A stretch of 64,000 nucleotides of DNA from Podarcis raffonei. Its lineage: Eukaryota > Chordata > Lepidosauria > Squamata > Lacertidae. The translations under genes and the position numbers were made by a program. Position 1 is the first letter of the stretch, and every line of letters begins with the position of its first letter. Below the pieces are notes generated by a model. It was given only the letters and a program-made list of their open reading frames with translations, ran no database searches and had not been told where the DNA came from. The stretch is taken from positions 937,501 through 1,001,500 of the forward strand of contig NC_070617.1 in the NCBI RefSeq assembly GCF_027172205.1. Direction: 5' to 3'. Positions 49,620 to 61,130 of this stretch are shown piece by piece.

Positions 49620-50390
49620 AGCCCTGCTGCTGGAAGGATTTTCTTTTCTTTTCTTGCAGTTCGGAGAAAAGGCGACTTGCTAGGGATCCTAGGATCGAGG
49701 GGTTGGAAGGGGCCACGCGGCGCAGGCAACTCCCTGCAGCAGCGACGCGGACTTATAAAAAATATTGGGGGGGCCCGGGAAAGCTCATGAATAATAAATA
49801 AGCTCATGAATATGCAAATAAAGTGGCGCCGCCTCCTCGTGAGCGAATAGGGGAGAGCGTGCTGCGCCTATTAATCAGCTCCAAAGGAAATTGGGTGGAG
49901 CTTTTGCTCGGGAGGGAGGGCAGGAGGCATGCAGCCCGCCCCCCCCGTGCATTTTGGGCTGGGGGAGGGGCGGCGATGGCGCTCTGCTGGAGGGGCGCCG
50001 GAGATTATTGGGGGGGCGGAGCCCCCCCAAACGAATTTTTGAGGGGGCTCGGGCCCCCTCAAGCCCCATGGAGTCGGCGCCTATGCCCTGCAGCGCAGGG
50101 AAGAAATAAAAAATCCTCCCGGTAGCACCTTAGAGCCCCGTGATGGTGCGGCTCCTTGGGGAGTTGGTGAAGTTATATGGGCAGAGAAGTTTTCCTCCCT
50201 CCCTCCCTCTCTCCTGTTACTAGAACGGGGGGGGGGGGGGCGCACATCCAATGAAGTTGAACGATGGGAAAAAATTAAGGACAGATATATTTTTAAAACC
50301 CGGTCCTTCTTGACACAACGCAGAGTTAAACTAACGGAGCTCCCTCTTGCATGTGGCTGTGATGGCTCTCAAACTTAATCAACTGTTTGG
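49620..50390. other. GC-rich spacer, no gene
   Basis: No supported exon. Includes homopolymer G runs (about 50,226) and a GGAGTCGGCGCCTATGCCCT tract that looks repeat-derived. Confidence 0.4.
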
Positions 50391-50505
50391 TGTTTTGTTT
50401 TGAATGTTTTTACTGGATTAATATTCGGTGTTTGCCGCCCTGAGACGGGTCTTGGCCGGGGAGGGTGGGGTATAAAGAAAACATTATTATTATTATTATG
50501 ACTAA
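50390..50505 (+). mobile_element. Second-family L2-like LINE tail
   Basis: GCCGCCCTGAGACGGGTCTT, GGGTGGGGTATAAAGAAAAC, then ATT repeats. Confidence 0.75.
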
Positions 50506-51219
50506 AAGGGGTTTAGGCAAATTCTTGGAGGAGGAGAGGGCTGTGGATGGCAACTAGGCAAGAGAGCTCTCAGTCGGAGTCTGCAGCCAGCAGTTCCTCT
50601 GAATGAGAGTTGCAGGAAACTTGGAAGGCAGAGTGGCAGCAGAGTGGTATTGTGTTTACACGCGGGGGTTTCCCCCTCATTGCAACAGCTCCAGTCCATT
50701 CTTGGCTGTTTGCAGGACCATTTATATCACGCCACCAAAGGTCAGTGAAACAGTGACGTCTCTCAAGAAGTGTGCATGCACACAAAAGCTTATACCAAGA
50801 AAAAACTTAGTTGGTCTCTAAAGTGCTACTGGACAATTTTTTATTTTTTTATATTTTTCCACCCAACATCAGTGTGTGACGTTTCTTCTCCTGTTCCCAG
50901 CTGGTCTCCCCCCCTCTCCCCCCTCACAGTTTCATCATCCGGTAGCTCAGCTCATTGAAATGGGAAAAGACCAGCCTTCTCTGCAGCTTTTGACAAGAGC
51001 GGCGCTTCTGGTATAAGGCTAGCTTCCTTTTGTGGTGCTGTGTGGCAGCTTTTACATTGCCGCCACCACCTCCAAGCTCCCCCCCACCCCATTGCAGGCA
51101 CCACCAGTGTTATGTACTGAAGTTCTCACCCTGTCCAGGAGCAGCGTCCGGAGTGCTGGTGAGCAGGGGGCGCACTGGGCTGGCAGCCCTGACCTGGGTC
51201 AGCTTGCCACCCAGGCAGG

Positions 51220-51315
51220 TTTCTTCACTCTGCCTAATCAGGGAGCTGGCCCTGCCCCACTTTTCAACTTCAAAACGAGGAAAGCTGGTCAAAGTCATTG
51301 ACACCCTTGCTTATC
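51220..51315. repeat. Unclassified dispersed repeat, copy 2
   Basis: About 90% like 45,465-45,560 by eye. Followed by a CR1 3' end remnant near 51,350-51,420. Confidence 0.7.
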
Positions 51316-51424
51316 CGGACCCCCCCAAACCCCACCCCCACCCCTCCATTGAATCATAGAACTGCAAAGTTAGAAGGCGCCCTGTGGGTCAACCCCCTGC
51401 AATGCAGGAATCTCAACTGAAATA

Positions 51425-52040
51425 TGCTCAGAGTCAAGTGTGGATTTCATGCTCTTTGTTCAGCTCATAGTAGTGAGGAATGGAAGTTCCCCCAGAATGT
51501 CTGCTTTATCTACATTATTTACACAATGGGCCCCACGTGATTGGCTAATTCCGGGATTCTCCTGTAGCCCAATTAGGTTGCGGATTCCCTTCCACCTGGA
51601 GCTGGATTGGGTGTCTCCTGTGGACCAATCAGACTGCTGCATTCTGGATCCTATTGTTCTAGGACCAATCAGACTGCAGCATTCTGGATCCTATTGTTCT
51701 AGGACCAAGCAGACTGCTGCATTCTGAATCCTATTGTTCTAGGACCAACCAGACTGCTGCATTCTGGATCCTATTGTTCTAGGACCAATCAGACTGCTGC
51801 ATTCTGAATCCTATTGTTCTAGGACCAACCAGACTGCTGCATTCTGAATCCTATTGTTCTAGGACCAACCAGACTGCTGCATTCTGAATCCTATTGTTCT
51901 AGGACCAACCAGACTGCTGCATTCTGAATCCTATTGTTCTAGGACCAATCAGACTGCTGCATTCTGAATCCTATTGTTCTAGGACCAATCAGACTGCTGC
52001 CTTTTGGATCCTATTCAACTCAGTACATAACATCAACTAT
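51425..52040 (-). mobile_element. LTR-like fossil with a 40-bp repeat array (antisense)
   Basis: On the minus strand an R/U5-like stretch (GAACAAAGAGCATGAAATCC) follows a CCAAT-rich region made of tandem repeats, as in a U3. No internal genes seen, so at most a solo LTR. Family and boundaries uncertain. Confidence 0.4.
51621..52013. repeat. 40-bp tandem repeat, ten units
   Basis: AGGACCAATCAGACTGCTGC plus ATTCTGAATCCTATTGTTCT starts at 51621, 51661 and every 40 bp to 51981. Units alternate a few variants (CAATC/CAACC, GGATC/GAATC). Each unit has an ATTGG/CCAAT box. Confidence 0.97.
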
Positions 52041-52752
52041 CACACCCAAGGAATACAGAGAGGTGAATCATGAACTAAACAACTCTGTAGATGGCTTGTG
52101 AAAATTCGTTCACAATAATGTAGGACATTTCAACTCCTAATACATGGAATCTTAAATAATATGTACAATGCAAAAATTTCAATAACAATGACAGACGCAG
52201 CTCACGATTTTGAAGCCAAACAGTCCAGGTATTCCCGAAATAAGTCCGTGAGAATGACTATGTATACTTGTGCTGGTGCGATCCCAGCGGAACTCCAATG
52301 ACGAGAGACCCAGATTTCAATCCCTGTTTCATGATTCTCCTTCTGGTCGGCCCAAAAAGGGACTCTAAATGATGCCTGACTTGCTTATAAGAAGTTATTC
52401 ATTATATAGTAGTTCCTTGAGATGCATTGTGGGGAATGTATGTGGGAGAACAACAGCATGAACCAGAATGAATGTAGCCTTTGGTGGGGCCAGGACAAGT
52501 TCCCTGTGCTGGGGCTAAGCCATGGGACAGGTGCAGTCCCTTTGAGCATGTGCAGAGTGCATGTTACGAAGCGCCATTAGCCATCCTCCATACAGTTAGC
52601 ATTAGAAGAAATACCTGTATTCTCCAGACTGAATTCCAGGCAGACTTGGTGAACAGGGAAAGTGGTGTCTAAGCCGGGGCTTTCCTGGGGGAACCCAGAA
52701 TGGAGAGAGATTTACACCCCCTACATTTAGGGTGTCTTCTCTTTTCGGACAG
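52040..52752. other. AT-moderate spacer upstream of the SLAM-like gene
   Basis: No supported exon. Ends in the acceptor tract GTCTTCTCTTTTCGGACAG at 52,734-52,752. Confidence 0.5.
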
Positions 52753-52836
52753 GTGCTTGCTGCTAGAAGGACTGAAGATGTGAATCTCTGAGCCAGACTC
52801 CCAAGTTCTGATCTGCAGAGACCAAAATCGTGTGCA

Positions 52837-55800
52837 ATGCCTTCTGATGGGCCAAGCATGGGTGGCAGAAGATTCAAGTTTTCACTTCACTTTGGAATAG
52901 TCATCAACCTTCTCTTTGGTAAGTCCTCCAATTGCAATAGAAGGTCTGTCACTCAGGTGACCCCTATCAAAAGCCTGGAGAAGTTCTGCCAGTCTGTACA
53001 CAAAACAATGCTAAATATACCACATCAAGGGAAGTCATGTTGTTGTTCTTTGGTCGTTTAGTCGTGCCCAACTCTTCGTGACCCCCTGGACCAGAGCACG
53101 CCAGGCCCTCCTGTCTTCCACTGCCTCCTGCAGTTTGGTCAAACTCATGCTGGTAGCTTCGAGAACACTGTCCCACCATCTCGTCCTCTGTCGTCCCCTT
53201 CTCCTTGTGCCCTCCATCTTTCCCAACATCAGGGTCTTTTCCAGGGAGTCTTCTCTTCTCATGAGGTGGCCAAAGTCTTGGAGCCTCAGCTTCAGGATCT
53301 GTCCTTCCAGTGAGCACTCAGGGCTGATTTCCTTCAGAATGGAGAGGTTTGATCTTCTTGCAGTCCATGGGACTCTCAAGAATCTCCTCCAGCACCACAA
53401 TTCAAAAGCATCCATTCTTCTGCAATCAGCCTTCTTGATGGTCCAGCTCTCACTTCCATACATCACTACTGGGAAAACCAGAGCTTGAGCTATACGGACC
53501 TTTGTTGGCAAGGTGATGTCTCTGCTTTTTAAGGGAAGTCGTAGTCCCACTCTATTCTGCCTTGGTCAAAGCACACCTGGAATACCTTGTCCAATTCAAG
53601 GGCACCACAGTTTAAGAAGGATGTTGGCAATCTGGAGCATATGCAGAGGAGAGAGACCAAGAGTGTGAAGGGTCTGGAAACCAAGCCTTATGAGGAGCGG
53701 TTGAAAGAGCTGGGTGTGTTTAGCCTGGTAAAGAGGAGAATCCTCCAGGAAAACAATCTCTCAAAGGACCTGTTGATGGCATTTTACCACTGTACAGTGG
53801 AGAGTGTATTAACTTATGGTCTGTGTGTGTGGTTTTGGAGCTGCACGGTCAGGGGAAAAACAATCTGTCCAGGGTTGTAAAGACTGCGGAGAGAATAATT
53901 GGGTGCCCTCTTCCCACCTTGGATCAAATCTATGCTTCCAGGTGCCATAAGAAAGCGGCAGAGATAGCGCAGAATAGTGCGCACCCCGGAAATGATCTCT
54001 TTCAGCTTCTGCCTTCTGGAAGAAGGTCCAGGGTTAGAAAGACTAGGACCAGCCGCCTGAGAAACAGTTTCTATCCAAATGCGATTTTGGTTTTAAATGC
54101 AGTGTAAGGAGTCCCTATGGGAGTATATTGTATTTAATTATGGGGTATCAGAGTTTTTAGAGGGCTAACCAGGCTGGGATAGCTGGGATAGCAGGCTTGT
54201 GGGTTTTTGAATGTCTGATGTAGATTTTTTTGATTTTGTTCTGTATGGGACAATGACAGTAAAGATTATCGTATTGTATTGTATCGTATCATATGAAAGC
54301 CATCATCAAATATCTCAAGGGCTGTCACATGGAGGAGGGAACCAGCATGTTTTTTTCTGCTCTGGAGGGGAGGACTCGAACCCATGGCTTCAGGTTACAA
54401 GAAAGGAGATACTGACTAAACATCAGGAAGAACTTTCTGACAGGAAGAGCTGTTCGGCAGTAGAACGGTCTCCCTCAGGAGGTTGTGGACTCTCCTTCTT
54501 TGGAGGTTTTTAAGCAGAGGTTGGATGGCCATCTGTCATGGGTACTTGAGTTTAGATTCTTGCCTTGCGGGGGTTGGACTAGATGACCCTTAGGATCCCT
54601 TCCAACCCTTCATTTCTATGGTTCTATGATTTTTTTATTCGATATTATTTTGGGTGATTGTATTTTTTGCAAGTATACATTTTGTAGGGACGCGGGTGGT
54701 GCTGTGGTCTAAACCACAGAGCCTAGGGCTTGCCGATCAGAAGGTCGGCGGTTCGAATCCCCGCGATGGGGTGAGCTCCCGTTGCTCGGTCCCTGCTCCT
54801 GCCAACCTAGCAGTTCAAAAGCATGTCAAAGTGCAAGTAGATAAATAGGTACCACTCCTGCGGGAAGGTAAACGGCGTTTCCGTGCGCTGCTCTGGTGCG
54901 CCAGAGTCCTGCTGGCCACATGACCCGGAAGCTGTACGCCGGCTCCCTCGGCCAATAAAGCAAGATGAGCGCCGCAACCCCAGAGTCGGCCACGACTGGA
55001 CCTAATGGTCAGGGGTCCCTTTACCTTTACCTTATACGTTTTGTAACTCTTGGACTACAACTCCCATCACCCGTAGCTAGCAGGGCCAGTGGTCAGGGAT
55101 GATGGAAACTGTAGTCTTTGTAGTCCAAAAACTGGCGACCCAAGTTTGAGGAATATGGCCTTATTTCCTTCCTTCCTTTTCTTTTACTTATCAGGAACTG
55201 GACCCACAGCACAGAATTCTCCCCCTACCTATGTGAATGAGCTCCAGGGAAGATCGGTTTTGCTTCCTATAAACATTCCCCCAGGAGAAACAGTAGCCAA
55301 AATCAAATTGGATTTCCAGTCCCGGACGGGTGAGATCAACCACCTTGCTGAAATAAGCAATGGAAGGTTGGAATATACCAGTGTCTGGTTGGGGCAGCGG
55401 CTCATGATGGTCAATGAGACCACCCTGAATATCAGCCACCTGCAAATGGAAGACAGTGGAGTCTACAAGGTTCATGTGAGGTTTAATGGAACTTCATGGT
55501 ATCCAACGTACTACTTCAACGTCACCGTCTCTGGTAAGCAATTATTCTAAGATCCTTCTCTGCCTCTGGTGGAACTGAACGTGGAACCTAAGAACCCAGG
55601 AAGAGCGAGCTGGATCAGGCCCATGGGCCATCTTGTCCAGCATCATCTTCTCACACTGGCCAGCCAGATGCCCATGCGAAAACAGGAAGCGGGATTCGAA
55701 CACAAGAGCCCTTTCCTCTCCAGTGGTTTCCAGCAAGAGGGTTTTCAGAAGCATAGCTGCCTCTAGCTGTAGTGAACGCCACCAACTCAGATGGCTTTAA

Positions 55801-56253
55801 AATAGGGCCAGGCAGGTTAATGGAGGATATTGATGGCTGAAAGCGATGATAGCTAGGGTCTACTTCCTCCGTTGCAGACAGTGAGCTTCTGAGTCCCCCC
55901 TGCCAGGAATCCCAGGTGGAGAGAGTTTGCTGTTGTGGGTCAGGTCTTGCATGTGGGCACCTGGTTGGCCACCGTGAGGGAAGGCTGTTGGACTAGATGG
56001 GCCCCTTTGGTCCGATCCTGCTGAAGGGTGCATCTGATGTTCTTACATTGCAGCTATTTTTGTCTCTGTGTGTGGGGAAGCCAAGTTTAAAGCCCTAAAC
56101 GGCCTCAATCCAGTATCCCTGAAGGGGCGTCTCCACCTCCATCGTTCAGCCCGGACACTGAGGTCAAGCTCCGAGGGCCTTTATTTTAATACTTTGTTGG
56201 AAGCCGCCCAGAGTGGCTGGGGAAACCCAGCCAGATGGGCGGGGTACAAATAA

Positions 56254-56298
<45 letters not shown>

Positions 56299-59137
56299 TA
56301 GTCAGAATATCCTTTCTTGCCATTTGAATCCATTGGTTCAGGGCTCCAGAGCAGCAGAAAACAAGCGCGCTCCACCTTCCCTGTGACAGCACTTCAGATA
56401 TTTGAAGGTGGCTCTCGTGTCACCTGGCCCTCCGCTCTTCTCCAGGCAAAACATCCCCAACTCCCTCAACCTTCCTCATAAGGCTTGGTTTTCAGGCCCT
56501 TGGTCATCTTGCGTGCCCTCCTTAAATGAATGAAAAACTTACGCTGTTTTTGCACCAGGGGTTTCCAGAATTTATTCTTCTTATTATTAATTTATTGTTA
56601 ATATTCTTTATTATTTATACATATATACATACACCGCCCATCTGACTTGGTTTCCCCAGACACTCTGGGTGGCTTCCAATAGAATATTAAAATACACTAA
56701 TAATTAAATATTAAAAGCTTCCCTGAACAGGGCTGCCATCAGATGTCTTCTAAAAGTCTGGTAGTTGTTGTTCTCTTTGACATCTGATGGGAGGGCGTTC
56801 CACAGGGTGGGTGCCATCACCGAGAAGGCCCTCTGCCTGGTTCCTTGTAACCTCAGTTCTCGCAGGGTGGGAACCGCCAGAAGGCTCTTGGCAGAATGAT
56901 GGGGGTGGAGACGCTCCTTCAGGTCTACTGGGCTGAGGCTGTTTAGGGCTTTCAAGGTCAGCACCAACACTTTGAATTGTGCTCAGAAACATACTGGGAG
57001 CCAATGAAAAGTTTTCAGGACCAGTGTTATATGGTCCTGGCAACCACTCCCAGTCACTAGTTTAGCTGCCGCATTCTGGATCAGTTGTAGTTTCCGGGTC
57101 ACCTTCAAAGGTAGCCCCACATAGAGTGCATTGCAGTAGTCCAAGCGGGAGATAACTAGAGCAAAGACTAAACCTTTGGAATAGCTTTCTGACAGTAATA
57201 ACTGTTCAGTGGTGGAATGGTCTCCTTCAGAAGGTGGTGGACTCTCCTTCCTTGGGGGTTTTGAAGCAGAGGTAGATGGCCACCTGTCAGGGGTGATCTA
57301 GTTGAGATTCCTGCATGGCGGGGGCTAGGAGTACAGGACCCTTGGAAATCCTTTCTACAACTCTATGATTCATTTTTTTAAAAATAAATTTTTATTAGTT
57401 TCTCATCATATCATTTTCATCAATAATTAAACATACTTTTATATCTTATACCATTTTTTTGACTTCCATCAATCACATCTGAAAATTTTCCAATCTATTC
57501 ACTTAATATACATTTCTTACTTTTATTCTTACTTTTAAATCTCATAACTCATATCTCTATTCTTTCTCTACTTTGCAATGTTTCATATATTTCTCCTTAC
57601 AAAGCTTCCTGTAGTTCTACTAGCGTAATTTGTTGATTACAGTTGCTCTTCAATTAGTTCGTGTACGTCTTCCAATCTTCTGTGAATCTCTGGTCCCGCA
57701 GGTTTCGAATCCTTCCTGTCATTTTGTCCAATTCTGCATAGTCCATTAATTTCGTCTGCCATCCTTCTTTTGTCAGAATTTCTTCTTGCTTCCATTTCTG
57801 GGCTAACAATACTCTTGCCGCTGTTGTTGCATATAAGAACAATTTATCATCTTTCCTGTTAATATCCTCACCTATATAATTCATTTTTAACAGCTCCAGT
57901 GCCAAAGCCGCAGATCACTCGGCTAGACATCTCCAAGACTTCAGAGGGCTTCAACGTGACCCTGCAGTGTCTGGCACCTGGAGAGGAAAAGATTGACATC
58001 TCCTGGGGAAGAGGGGACCCCGTCAGCCCCTTGGAAGAAAGCTCAGATAGGCACTGCCTCTCTGGCAATGACACTGTTCTAGAGTTGTTCTGGCAAACCT
58101 GTTCCACAAACTCCACCATCATCACCTGCCAAGCCAGCAATGCTGTCGATCAGAAGAATGCCTCGTATGACTTGAGCAGCATCCCCGAGTGTGAAGGTGT
58201 GTGCCTTCTTTCCCCCATTATGCACTGCTTGCAAAAACCTTTGTTTCCCTGAGCCTTTGAGGCAGTAGCAGTGGATGCAAAATGTACTATCAATCAGGCT
58301 GAGAATTTTTCCACCCTGGTTTTTAAATATTTGAGTGTTTCGATTTGGCGATTTGATGGCAATTTGGATGGATTCTTGAGCTGGGATTCCTGCATTGCTG
58401 GGGGTTGGACTAGATGAGCCCTGGGGCTCCCTTCCAGTTCTGTAATTCTATTATCTCACCTCCTCTGCGAGTGTATCAACTAAGTTGAAATGAAATGCAG
58501 CTTATCCCTTAAAGCACTGTACAGTTCTACCTCTGGATGCGAGTAGAACATAACACGCGACTGCGCGTGCGTGGGTCGTGTTTTGCCGCTTCAGCGCATG
58601 CGCGTGACGTCATTTTGAGTGTCTGCGCATGTGCGAGCAATGAAACCCGGAAGTAACACGCTCCGTTACTTCCGGGTCGCTGTGGAGCGCAACCCGAAAA
58701 TACTTAACTTGAAGCACATTTAACCCGAGCTATGACTGTATTCAGTATGAGTAATGAGCTGTTAAGTTGGTTCCCTGGAAACTGGACTTTGGCTTCCAGT
58801 ATTCCAAAACTGCAAAATTGGGATGGAGTGTTCGGCAGTCCAGGCAGCTGTGTGGTATATACTGCTTTTGCTCAGCTAAAAAATCAAATTAAGGTTTTGT
58901 GGCAGCCCAATTCTCATTCTGTGTGGGGAAAAGCTGAAATCAGTTCACAATCTTTTCTGATCCCCTCTGTGGTTGTTGCTGTCGCCCTCAAGGGAGAATT
59001 TTTGCTTATTATTACAGGTGAAAAGAGTAGTTCTTGGATTATTTTTGGGAGTATTTTTGGGATCATGGCTCCTATAGTTGCTGGACTCATCTGTTGGAAG
59101 CAGAAAAATCCATTAAAATCCAGATTGGAAAAGGTAG

Positions 59138-59176
<39 letters not shown>

Positions 59177-60036
59177 GTTCTTTTGCCCCTCTCATCTGAG
59201 TTTGGGTTGCCACTTATTGTTTTCCCTTCCTCTTTGTTTATCCTGAGAGGCAGAATCTGGCCAGTTCCTCCAAATGATGTGTTTCATTTTACGTGCCACA
59301 GTTTTTACATCCGCAAGGCCAAAGGCACAATTGGGTGCCACCCGATATTAACGCTCCTCTAGTGTTTTCTCTCAAGTATTTCCGCATAAGGTTGGAACTC
59401 CACAAAGATTTGAATCCTCTTTGCAAAACTGCTTTTAAAAAGAAGGGTGTGTGTGAAGGAGGAGTGTGCTTTGTTCTGCCTGCTAAAGTGGGAGGCGCCC
59501 GGCTGATGAACAACCCACAAGTTTTGAGGTTTCCACATTTAAACCCATTAGTGAATATTCCTGGGTTATTTCAGGAAGTCTGAGGCTTAAGGATTTCCAG
59601 CAGAAGAGCAATTCGTGTCCCTCTACCAGTGGGGGGAGGAAAAGTGCTGCCCCACCTGCCACCCACTGTGTGTGTGTGTGTGTGTTGTATTGTGTGCTGA
59701 GATTCCTCCTGTCTGGTTGATGGAGCTCCTTTGTAGCACGATGCCCAAGACGCCAGTTGTGCCTGGGTTTAGGTGGGCTCAATTCTGTTTTAGGAGCTGG
59801 TGCCAGGCCCAGCAAACTAGATCCTCTTAAGTCTCACCCAAGGATCCTCACCATCAACTTAATCAACAGCCCTGTTTCTTCTTTCCCTGCAGGTTTTCTG
59901 CCGCAAGAATTCCACATCCAACACAACTGAATTGCAGGAAGTGGTAACTTCACCAAGTGCCTCTCAAAATGGCTATTTAGCATGTCCACCTTCGGAGCAA
60001 GACGAAGCCAGCGACTCCACCCCACAGACCACGTGA
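52837..60036 (+). CDS. SLAM/CD2-family cell-surface receptor
   Basis: Coding exons 52837-52918, 55195-55533, 57894-58196, 59018-59133 and 59893-60036 (TGA), GT-AG and in phase, give 327 aa. Residues 1-27 are a signal peptide; ATG 52858 is an alternative start. Residues 28-140 are an N-terminal IgV-like domain without the canonical disulfide but with [18 protein letters not shown], as in CD2/SLAM proteins. Residues 141-241 are an IgC2 domain opening PVPKPQI with four cysteines (LQC, RHC, QTC, ITC). A membrane helix is at about 248-268 and a 59-residue tail follows. The tail has no TxYxxV/I ITSM, so SAP/EAT-2 signalling is not expected; it resembles CD48/SLAMF8/9-like members in that respect. 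N-glycosylation sequons are frequent. The orthologue cannot be fixed, so no symbol is given. The 5' UTR exon begins at 52753. Confidence 0.88.
53038..53540 (-). mobile_element. BovB LINE fragment, antisense
   Basis: Minus strand reads [40 protein letters not shown] and [20 protein letters not shown]. In intron 1 of the SLAM-like gene. Confidence 0.92.
53555..54640 (+). mobile_element. CR1 LINE split by another LINE
   Basis: CR1 5' piece at about 53,555-53,755 ([34 protein letters not shown]) and 3' piece at about 54,290-54,640 ending CTATGGTTCTATGATT, the CR1 terminal repeat. Confidence 0.85.
53756..54289 (+). mobile_element. Third LINE family (L2/Rex1-like) inserted in CR1
   Basis: Encodes [40 protein letters not shown] and [20 protein letters not shown], and ends ATTGTATTGTATCGTATC. 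Confidence 0.75.
54687..55035 (+). mobile_element. Sauria-type SINE, complete
   Basis: GGGACGCGGGTGGTGCTGTG to TCAGGGGTCCCTTTACC plus tail. B box GGTTCGAATCCCC. Flanked by TACATTTTGTA / TACGTTTTGTA, an 11-bp target duplication with one change. Confidence 0.92.
55560..56060. mobile_element. CR1/L3-like remnants
   Basis: CTGGATCAGGCCCATGGGCC, GTTGGCCACCGTGAGGGAAG and TTGGACTAGATGGGCCCCTT are dispersed squamate LINE-tail motifs. In intron 2 of the SLAM-like gene. Confidence 0.55.
56080..56300 (+). mobile_element. L2-like LINE 3' end with (ATT)n
   Basis: AAAGCCCTAAACGGCCTCAA, an internal deletion, then GCCGCCCAGAGTGGCTGGGG and about 16 ATT units. Confidence 0.85.
56297..56560 (-). mobile_element. 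CR1 LINE, antisense
   Basis: GTCAGAATATCCTTTCTTGC, then AACCTTCCTCATAAGGCTTG, the reverse of the CR1 piece at 53.6 kb. Confidence 0.75.
56620..57175 (-). mobile_element. L2-like LINE 3' part, antisense
   Basis: Minus strand reads [36 protein letters not shown]-like and the shared 3' end. Confidence 0.88.
57170..57370 (+). mobile_element. CR1 LINE 3' end
   Basis: GAATGGTCTCCTTCAGAAGG, TGGACTCTCCTTCCTTGGGG and the ending ACAACTCTATGATT. Confidence 0.8.
57371..57885 (-). mobile_element. L1-type LINE, antisense
   Basis: Minus strand reads [20 protein letters not shown] and [20 protein letters not shown]. It ends about 10 bp before the pyrimidine tract/acceptor of the IgC2 exon. Confidence 0.82.
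58522..58738 (+). mobile_element. Tigger-like element, GC-rich subfamily
   Basis: CAGTTCTACCTCTGGATGCG to TAACCCGAGCTATGACTG, TA flanks; interior GCGCATGCGCGTGACGTCAT. Confidence 0.85.
59138..59174. repeat. (TG)n microsatellite
   Basis: About 18 TG units, beginning 5 bp after the donor of the transmembrane exon of the SLAM-like gene. Confidence 0.95.
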
Positions 60037-60209
60037 AAATTCCTGAGGGGTCTTGGCAGACCTCTTCCTGATTTTTGCAAAGTACTGTGCCAAGTACTGT
60101 TTTTAATTCGATTTTTACTACTTCCCTTATTTCTTATATTGCACTTTGTTGCATTACAATCTGCACTGGATAGAATTTAAATTGCAATGCAGTACAATGC
60201 AATACAAGG

Positions 60210-60231
60210 AATAAATGGAACAATAAATAAA
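60210..60231 (+). terminator. Overlapping polyadenylation signals
   Basis: AATAAA at 60210, 60222 and 60226, about 175-195 bp after the SLAM-like stop codon. Confidence 0.7.
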
Positions 60232-60744
60232 ATCTAGAAGTTCAATGTGAACATTTAATGTGATGGACGGTGCCATCTCTTGCCTTCAAGCACAAATTTA
60301 CAGACAACCCCAGGGCTCCTGTCTGCTCAAAAGATTCCAAAATACTCTTCTTGGAGGTTCTATTAATTGGGACTGTGCGAATCGTATCAGTTCATTTTTG
60401 GTATTGCTTCATTTCTCCTTTTTATAAACTCACATTTGGTTCATCACATTTTCACATTGATTTGCTTGGAAACCCCTAGACTATGTCCAAGCACTGATCG
60501 TGGGTTGGGGGATCATCCAGTCATATGGAAGGCTTCCTGATCTGCTTGCGGTTCTCCTAGAAGCATTTCAGCAACTGTCATGCAGAGTACACTGTGGGAC
60601 GCAATGGACCTCCTGCATGATGTCATGTGCAATAAGCTGCGATCAATTGCCATTTTCTTCTCTGACATTTGAACGTGTTTCTATTTTTAACTATAGCACT
60701 TTTATCACTGTAGCATTCTTGGTCTTCCTGAAGGACTTCCAGTG

Positions 60745-61130
60745 GGTGTTGTTGTTGTTTAGTCATTTAGTCGTGTCTGACTCTTCATGACCCCATGGAC
60801 CAGAGCACGCCAGGCCCTCCTGTCTTCCACTGCCTCCCGCAGTTTGGTCAAACTCATGCTGGTCGCTTTGAGAACACTGTCCAACCATCTCGTCCTCTGT
60901 CGCCCCCTTCTCCTTGTGCCCTCCATCTTTCCCAACATCAGGGTCTTTTCCAGGGAGTCTTCTCTTCTCATGAGGTGGTCAAAGTCTTGGAGCCTCAGCT
61001 TCAGGATCTGTCCTTCCAGTGAGCACTCAGGGCTGATTTCCTTCAGAATGGAGAGGTTGGATCTTCTTGCAGTCCATGGGACTCTCCAGAGTCTCCTCCA
61101 GCACCACAATTCAAAAGCATCCATTCTTCG
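60745..61130 (-). mobile_element. BovB LINE 3' end, antisense
   Basis: GTTGTTGTTTAGTCATTTAG at the left, and on the minus strand [20 protein letters not shown] and [20 protein letters not shown]. Confidence 0.92.

Noticed and set aside
51621-52013. CRISPR-like array
   Set aside because: Units are contiguous 40-bp tandem repeats with no unique spacers, in a vertebrate genome.
54720-54765. tRNA gene (GGTTCGAATCCCC box)
   Set aside because: Lies in a Sauria-type SINE head with its full 3' body; several copies share it.
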